A stretch of DNA of 64,000 nucleotides from Cucumis sativus (Eukaryota; Streptophyta; Magnoliopsida; Cucurbitales; Cucurbitaceae), in assembly GCF_000004075.3 (NCBI RefSeq), contig NC_026658.2:15240075-15304074 (forward strand), read 5' to 3'. Numbering within the stretch: the stretch's first letter is position 1; each line of letters opens with the position of its first letter. Under the pieces are notes generated by a model. That model made no database searches, had not been told where the DNA came from, and saw nothing but the letters and a program-made list of their open reading frames with translations. Below, one piece after another: positions 57,501 to 64,000 of the stretch. A program made the position numbers and the translations under genes.

Positions 57501-60500
57501 ATGATTGTTTCCATGGACTTAAATGCATCGCCGGTGCCTGAAGACGACGAAGAGACGTTTGAGAGGCATGAAGAGGTGTATATAGCTCCAGAGGAACATA
57601 TAGTGACTGGTGTCAGTATAGCACGGCGGGTATGTGTTGTTTCTGCCTTATGTTTTTAATATATATATAGATTTTTATATATATATGAAATGTAAATGTT
57701 GATTGTGGAGAATGAAGGAAAATTTTGTGCGAAAATTCTGTTTTTAACTTCCTCTTTGTTTTTCTTTATACGACACCTCATTAGAATTTAGAACTATTTA
57801 CTCGGACTAGTGGATAGAGATAAGGTTGTTGGTTTTCTATGTTCTCTCTAGTAAGATTTGATATTCGAAGATACCAACTCTCGTTAAGAAAAATGCTAGA
57901 ATATAGCGATGAAAAAAAGGAGATACTTACGGATAACTGAGAGATGAAACTTTGTCTTTTTGTGAGTGCATCATATTGTACTTGCATGAAATCAAGCAGT
58001 ATTCATGCATACACATTGATATCTGGACGTGCACTCCATCTTGATTGTGCATCTATTCATTTGTTTTAGGAGCGAGAAGAAAGAAAAAGGCGGTTGAAGA
58101 GAGATCGCTCTCTCGAGAGACCGGTACATGAATACCAACAACCTGCACGGGATCAGTTTTACCCTTCTAAAAACCAAAAATCTGATAGAAACAGGCTTCC
58201 TCCAGGTGAGGCCCTTTTTCTTTGAATTTCACCTTTTTCCTTCTTTTACTCATGCTTTAAGATTTACCAATGTTATGGTTTCGATGGATGTACCTGTCTG
58301 TAAATAATTCACTTTTCAACTGATCAAACAAGAGGAGGTTCACGAGAGGTTTATTGTTTCATTAATTTTTTCTGGATCTCAGTTAATATTTGAGGCTTTG
58401 AGTTGAGTGCTCATGCTAAAACATAGACCATGTCAAGCAAACATTTCCGTCAGGAAACTTCCTTTTCTATGCATTTTGTCGTGACCATTTTTTTAACCAC
58501 ACTTGTAGGTTGGCTGGATTGCCCTGCATTTGGTCAAGAAATATGTTGGATGATTCCTTCCAAGGTTCCTTTGGGGGAATCCTTCAATGATTGTATAGCA
58601 CCTGGTAAAAGATACTCATTTAAGCAAGTGATCCATCAGCAGAGAGTTTGGGGAAGAAAAGTAAGTCTCTATTTACTCACCCTCCGCCCCTAAACACATG
58701 CGCACATTAGAAAATACACCAGAGAAAGAAAGAGAAAAGAACCACAATTTTTTAGGGCCGTAGCGTCTTAATATTGAATCATAAAGGAAATAAAAGAAAT
58801 CTATATATGTCCAGTTGTTCTTATGTCTATGGATTACCAAATGCAGTACATGGTAATAAAGGATTTGTTATTTTGCTCATTTTACCAAGTTGAAATAACA
58901 GATTATTTTGAACTATATTTTCAGCTCGGTTTGGTGATTGATTTGACAAATTCTTATCGTTATTATACAACATCAGATTTGAATAAAGAGGGTATCAAGT
59001 ATGTTAAGGTGAGTCATGGATTTTGGTATAGTATCTTAATTGTACATTCTAATTGTAGGGATTAAACTTTACTAATCTTCCGTGATCTCTGTTCATCTTG
59101 TTGGGGGAAGATTCCTTGCAAGGGGAGGGATTCTGTACCTGACAACAAGTCAGTCAATACATTCGTTTACGAGGTTTGTACCATTTTTCTGCGCACACAC
59201 TGAGGAGCTTTTGTTATTTCCTTGGAAGTGATTTCGTAATTAGATTTTGAGGGGGATGGATTAGCTTTTGTTTGATCTTTTTTTCCTTGGAATATTGGGT
59301 ACAACGTGAAATGAGGAACTGAACAATATCAATACTTGTTTCTGGTGTATTGCTGTCTAGCTACTTTACGAAATTTCTATCATAGTGTCCACCAATTTCC
59401 TTAGGAAGCAGCATCTTTGTCCTTGCAATGCCCATCAGGTCTTAGAATACGTTATCCACTATATCTGCTTGATTTGAAAAAAACAAAGTATGGTGGCTTG
59501 TGGCATGCATGCACAGTTTCATATTTCATTTCATTTTATTTTATTTTTCAGGTCATTCAGTTCATTTCTCGTCAGAAACAACAATCGAAGAAGTATATTC
59601 TTGTCCACTGTACACATGGCCATAATCGCACTGGATATATGATCATAAATTATCTTGTGCGTGCGCTGTCCATTTCTGTTACCCAGGTTTGTCAGTATAC
59701 CTGTAAAATAATTCAAGTGTCATGATTGCTTCTTAATTTAGTTTTGTTCGTCTCATTGATTCATCTCTCGTTTCGATTTGCTACCCCTCGAGAGGGGGTG
59801 TTGGGCTATCTTCATTATACAGGCTCTTAAAATGTTTTCTGATGCACGCCCTCCTGGAATTTACAAGCCAGACTATGTTGATGCATTATATACCTTTTAC
59901 CATGAAAGAAAACCTGATGCAGTTGTTTGCCCATCCACACCTGAGTGGAAGAGATCTTCAGATCTTGATCTTAACGGTGAAGCAGTTCCAGATGACGATG
60001 ATGATGGAGGTCCTGCTGCTCTTTTGAATGTAAGCAATATTTAAGGAGTACTCATTCTTATTAATGGAGCTGATACGTAAGAAGTGTACAGAATCTTATA
60101 TACATCTTTAGATAGTGAATAGTATATGGATTTTTTGTGCTTAATTGTCTTTTCAAGTAAGAAATGAAATCATAATTGCTTGATAGGAAAAAATGATAAC
60201 TTCTTTTTGTGAATTTATTAGGAATTTGTATCTAGAGTAACCCTAATTAGGATCCAAAACTTGTAGGGTGAATGGATTTGCAAAATTCCTATGGCATAGG
60301 CTTAGATGGATAGAGTCACAAGACCTTTACCCTTTTCTTTTTAACACGACAGAGGAAATGGTTGTCATTGAAGAGTACCAATTTGAAACTTTTTCCCCTT
60401 TTTCACTTGTTTTTGGAAAAAAGTTCCTTTTGACACGTGGGCGTAAATCACAAATTTAGCCTCTCTCTAGGTGGGTGGAAATGGAATCCTGTGTTTTGCG

Positions 60501-63500
60501 GGAACATGTGTGAGCCAGCCCTTGGTTTCTTATCCCAACTGCGAACCCCTGTACAAGATCAGAAAATCTAATTGTCTAAGTCGCTGCTTGTGAAACTAGT
60601 TTCAAAGACTATGAGCAAAAGAAAGGAAAGTTCTTTTTACCTTGAGCCTCCATGGATCTAAATCTTTTTCTGACCTGCCAATTTGAATAGTTAGATTTCA
60701 CATGGAATCTACCCAGGAGTCCACCTCGTTCAATTTCTTTTTGTTAATTCTTGCATTAGGCTCCATCCCAGTAATCCATACCTTTGCACTCAGTTTACTT
60801 GTTCATGGAAAGACAGACCTTAGACATGGTGTATTGCTTTCCCATGGCCACGTCCCAAGCTCTCGACCTATATGGTACTCTAGTTTTTCTTGAACCCTCT
60901 CAGGCAAGGAAATTAGAAGAGAACTAGTTCATGACATTTATAGTATTTCATGTTGTAGATTCAACTTTTTCTAAAAAATTATTTATTTTAAATAAATATA
61001 TATGGAATGCAATATAAATTATATGAAATAAAACAATAATTATACAGTTTTTTGTCATGAAATGGGTGCATAAATTAATTAATATTAGTTGATAGTCAAC
61101 CTAATATTATCTGGGTAACTATAGTTTTATGGTTTATAAATACATCATTAAATACATTTTGAACAATTGTTTAAATTAGAATTCAATTTTGAATTTGCTT
61201 CCAAACTCATATATGAAATACAACTATGTTTCTATTGAATCTCTTGTTTTCAAATTTAGCTTTCAAATTCCCTATCAACCATGCCCTTAATTAATGTCTG
61301 GATGTTTTTTTGTGATTAATATAGTTCCTTGTTTCTTATTAAAGAAATGTTTGAATTTAGCTTACTTGAATTTTTCTTAGAAGATTCTTTTTTTTTTTTT
61401 TTTGGTTTTTTCCAGGAAAATCATGATGATGGTGCTCAAGTGATGACAAATGATGATGTTTTGGGTGATGAGATACCTGAAGACCAAGAACGTGGTTTGA
61501 AACAATTTTGCTATCAAATGCTTAAATTGAATCCTGGAGTATGTTCTCTTAGCCTTTTTTTTTTTGTTTTTCCCCTCCCCTTTTTCATCATCTTCTTCTA
61601 TGCCGGCACTTTATACCAGACTATGGCCAAGATAATCATTGCTTCTCTTCCTTCATTGAATCTATGGCGCTTCTTCCATCTAATATTCGGATAAGACTGC
61701 TGTGGATTTTTACATGGGGGGCTGTTTTTTTCTGCTCCTTAATGGACAATCTTGCAATTTTCACTCAAACCATCTAATTACAAAGCTTCATTAAAAATTA
61801 TAGGGAAATGTTTTATTTTTATTTTTATAACCATTCTTTATTAGTTTTAGAAAGGTTAAATTACAAGTTTAGTCCATGAAGTTTCAAAAGTTAATAGGTC
61901 TCTAAAAATTTAGTGTCTAATGCCTCCTTAACAAATTGAAAAATTGAAAAATTAATAGATATTTGATATTAATTTGAATTTGTCTAATGGAGTCCTAAAC
62001 TTTTAATTTTTTGTTTGATAGATTTGTTAATTTCAAAAAATTTGGAAGCTCAAGAGCAAATTTATAATTTTGAAGGTTCAGGCATCAAATAGACACAAGC
62101 CTCAAAGTTCTAGGACTAAATTTGTAATTTATGCTATAAAATTATCTTTTGTTTGGATTGTTGGTCATTGATATTCTTTGCTGCAACTAATGTTTAGAAA
62201 TCATATGTTTACCAACGCTTGTAATGATCCAAAAAGGAGAGGGCAGCCCTTGCTCCCTAATCGGTTTGGTGGGTTTTCTGCTTTGGGGTAATTGAGTCTT
62301 CTTTACAGGCCCTCCAAAAAGGAGCAATATAAAAAAGAAGACCTCTAGCAAGGCTTTAAGCTCTTTTACCTCCGATAGTGGTTTGAATATGGAGATACTG
62401 AATTCTTTTAATCTCCATTTTCCTACTAGTGGAAGTGCCAGGAAATTGGTTTCCGTGTTGCCTATCGAGGATTTACATCCCCCCTCCCCCTCCTGCTGAC
62501 AAATTCTAGACAAATCTTTGGTCAGAGTATGGAATTGAGTCTTGCAATTATTTCCTCCAGTGCCACACACACTAGGCTAAAAGATGTTCATTTCATCACT
62601 GAAGGAAAGAGTGCTAATCCGAAACTTCATCCCTACTATCATACCTCAGAATTTCTGCAGCTAATGCTTAGTGGATAAGGGGGACAGAGCGCAGGAAAAG
62701 AGAGTAAAACTTATTTCTATTTTATCTGAAACAACCATTTCCTTATTACCATTTAAACAATATGGATACCCTTGCTCTATCAAACCCATCCTTCGGGTTT
62801 GTTCAGTTTGAACCTATTACTGAGGGCAACATGCATGACTCATGTGTTTATGCAACAATATTTTATAAAAAATTGTAATTGGAATGTATCTACAAGATAT
62901 ATTACGTAATTGAAGCACTTGCATGTTTAGATTGCTAATGCACAGCCCATATTTCGTGATTGCACTTTATTCAATATTTAACTATTTTATTTTACAGGCA
63001 AGAGCAAATTTGCAATTTCCAGGGTCGCATCCAGTGTCTCTGAACAGGTCTTGTTTCGTCTAGTTGCTTAACTCACCAAAGATTTTGTTATGTTATTATA
63101 ATCTGCATCTTCTATTGTAATTCAAGAGTTCTAACTATTATAATAAATTTTAGCATTTTGTGCTTTGAAATGTTAGTTTAGTAGTAGAGGATCAATTTAA
63201 TCTTTTCTCAACATGTTGAACACAGAACTTTTAGAGCTATTTTAGAGATTTAGAAGCATTCTCTTTTGTTTTTTAAAAGCTGCCACCCCCCTCTTTCTTT
63301 TCTTGCATATAAATCTTGAAAATTAACCCCCTTTTCTCGCCTCACACTCGGTTTCTTTTGGTGATACTAATGCTTCTTATCCTGAAAAACTTATTTGGTT
63401 TTCTATTTAAATTTAGCAATCATTTGTACACTGCCATTAATTATATGTTTTTATTTGGTTTTCTATTTAAATTTAGCCTCATGATATTGAGTTCTATTTT

Positions 63501-63916
63501 ATTTTATGGTTTGCAGAGACAATCTTCAACTGCTAAGGCAACGCTATTATTATGCCACATGGAAAGCTGATGGAACAAGATATATGATGCTAATCACCAT
63601 GGATGGATGCTACTTGATTGACAGGGGTTTTAAATTTAGAAGAGTCCAAATGAGATTTCCGTACAGAAATGCAAATGATGTACGTTAGCCTGATCCTTCA
63701 CTGGAGATCTCTCTCTCTCTCTTTTGTTTAATTGTGTCTGCATTCAATCTGATATACTCTACTCATTTTGGTTTCAAGGGCCAAGTTGAGAAGATTCACC
63801 ACTATACACTACTTGATGGAGAAATGATAATTGATACTATGCCAGACTCACAGAAGCAAGAGAGAAGATATCTGATATATGATATGATGGCGACTAATTA
63901 TGTTTCGGTCATTGAG
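57501..63916 (+). CDS. mRNA-capping enzyme (RNA 5'-triphosphatase plus guanylyltransferase), 5' part
   Basis: Nuclear bifunctional enzyme that removes the gamma-phosphate from nascent mRNA and adds GMP, making the cap. Eleven exons in the window: 57501-57629, 58070-58205, 58509-58660, 58925-59008, 59111-59173, 59552-59686, 59823-60029, 61416-61538, 62998-63047, 63517-63679 and 63779-63916 (460 codons, continuing past the edge). Met 57501 follows a stop; Met 57513 is a possible alternative start. Residues 44-88 are Arg/Lys/Glu-rich. The Cys-phosphatase domain (~90-255) has the P-loop HCTHGHNRTGYM with catalytic Cys ~208. An acidic linker follows. The guanylyltransferase domain begins near 350 with KADGTR (Lys ~376 forms the GMP adduct), then LLDGEMI and RRYLIYDMMA. 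Introns 7 and 8 exceed 1.3 kb. The missing part should be the rest of the nucleotidyltransferase and OB fold. Confidence 0.95.
60030..61415 (+). other. Long intron 7 of the capping-enzyme gene
   Basis: About 1.4 kb. The middle (60290-60900) is less AT-rich than the rest and could be an old insertion, but no coding family or terminal repeats were recognised. Confidence 0.35.
61857..62131. mobile_element. MITE with ~27-bp terminal inverted repeats in intron 8 of the capping-enzyme gene
   Basis: The left end taaattacaagtttagtcc pairs with the right end ggactaaatttgtaattta; about 23 of 27 terminal bases are inverted matches. The 275-bp interior has no ORF and repeated gaaaaattgaaaaatt phrases. 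The target duplication is short or degraded. Confidence 0.65.
63391..63477. repeat. Direct 27-bp repeat 60 bp apart in intron 9 of the capping-enzyme gene
   Basis: Identical 27-bp copies (63391-63417 and 63451-63477), both beginning ttatttggttttctat, are separated by 33 bp shortly before the exon 10 acceptor. Confidence 0.85.
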
Positions 63917-64000
63917 GTTTGATTTATATATTTGTTAATGATGAAAGTGCTTCTCATGGATGAAATTGTGCATGTGCGTGTTTTTTTTAAAAGGGAGGGA

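Noticed and set aside
62187-62570. 127-codon minus-strand frame inside intron 8 of the capping enzyme
   Set aside because: Composition is mixed and longer than chance would often give, but no family is recognised and no start or exon context exists. It may be old transposon sequence.

Overview
The window is nuclear DNA from a flowering plant. The genes carry GT-AG introns with short exons, and the gaps between genes are long and AT-rich. Three encoded proteins carry or are expected to carry plastid transit peptides. The products are plant-specific: laccase, chloroplast fructose-bisphosphatase, pTAC13-type NusG protein, plant uncoupling protein and prokaryote-type plastid acetyl-CoA carboxylase. 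Small AT-rich inverted-repeat elements with a 'tctatcac(t)(g/a)atagat' core (13.4 and 45.4 kb) recall repeats common in cucurbits, so a Cucurbitaceae (Cucumis-like) origin is my best guess; it is an inference, not proof.

Layout. 0-0.9 kb: 3' end of a laccase gene (+). 1.6-2.1 kb: promoter and exon-1 relic of a second laccase, interrupted by a CACTA-like element. 2.9-8.5 kb: two tandem chloroplast fructose-1,6-bisphosphatase genes (+) with the same intron positions; the second has lost several substrate-binding residues. 9.4-11.2 kb: pTAC13/NusG-like gene (+). 11.3-21.8 kb: a gene-poor stretch of about 10 kb with MITEs and low-complexity tracts. 21.8-22.9 kb: intronless membrane-anchored legume-lectin-domain protein without a kinase (+). 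24.4-26.1 kb: beta-tubulin (-). 29.8-34.1 kb: SSUH2-like / DnaJ-type zinc-finger protein (-), its introns carrying a LINE relic, a perfect 60-bp duplication and a solo LTR. 38.4-41.6 kb: mitochondrial uncoupling protein (+). 41.6-49.4 kb: repeat-bearing intergenic DNA. 49.4-53.1 kb: carboxyltransferase alpha subunit of plastid acetyl-CoA carboxylase (+). 57.5-64.0 kb: 5' part of an mRNA-capping enzyme with phosphatase and guanylyltransferase domains (+), running off the end.

These genes are independent single transcription units, not an operon. Several share plastid metabolism or gene expression: the FBPases act in the Calvin cycle and starch branch, pTAC13 with the plastid transcription machinery, and accA in fatty acid synthesis. 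From memory of Arabidopsis locus names, the order laccase-pTAC13-lectin-capping enzyme matches a block on chromosome 3 (At3g09100-At3g09220), FBPase plus UCP1 matches a second (At3g54050-At3g54110), and the SSUH2-like gene plus accA may match a third (At2g38000-At2g38040). The window therefore looks like an ancestral gene order that Arabidopsis has split between duplicated segments.

The most interesting points are the second FBPase with a changed substrate pocket, the laccase exon interrupted by a transposon, the six-fold repeat in the accA C-terminal extension, the kinase-less lectin that has lost its metal ligands, and the stop-free 123-nt intron in the uncoupling protein gene.
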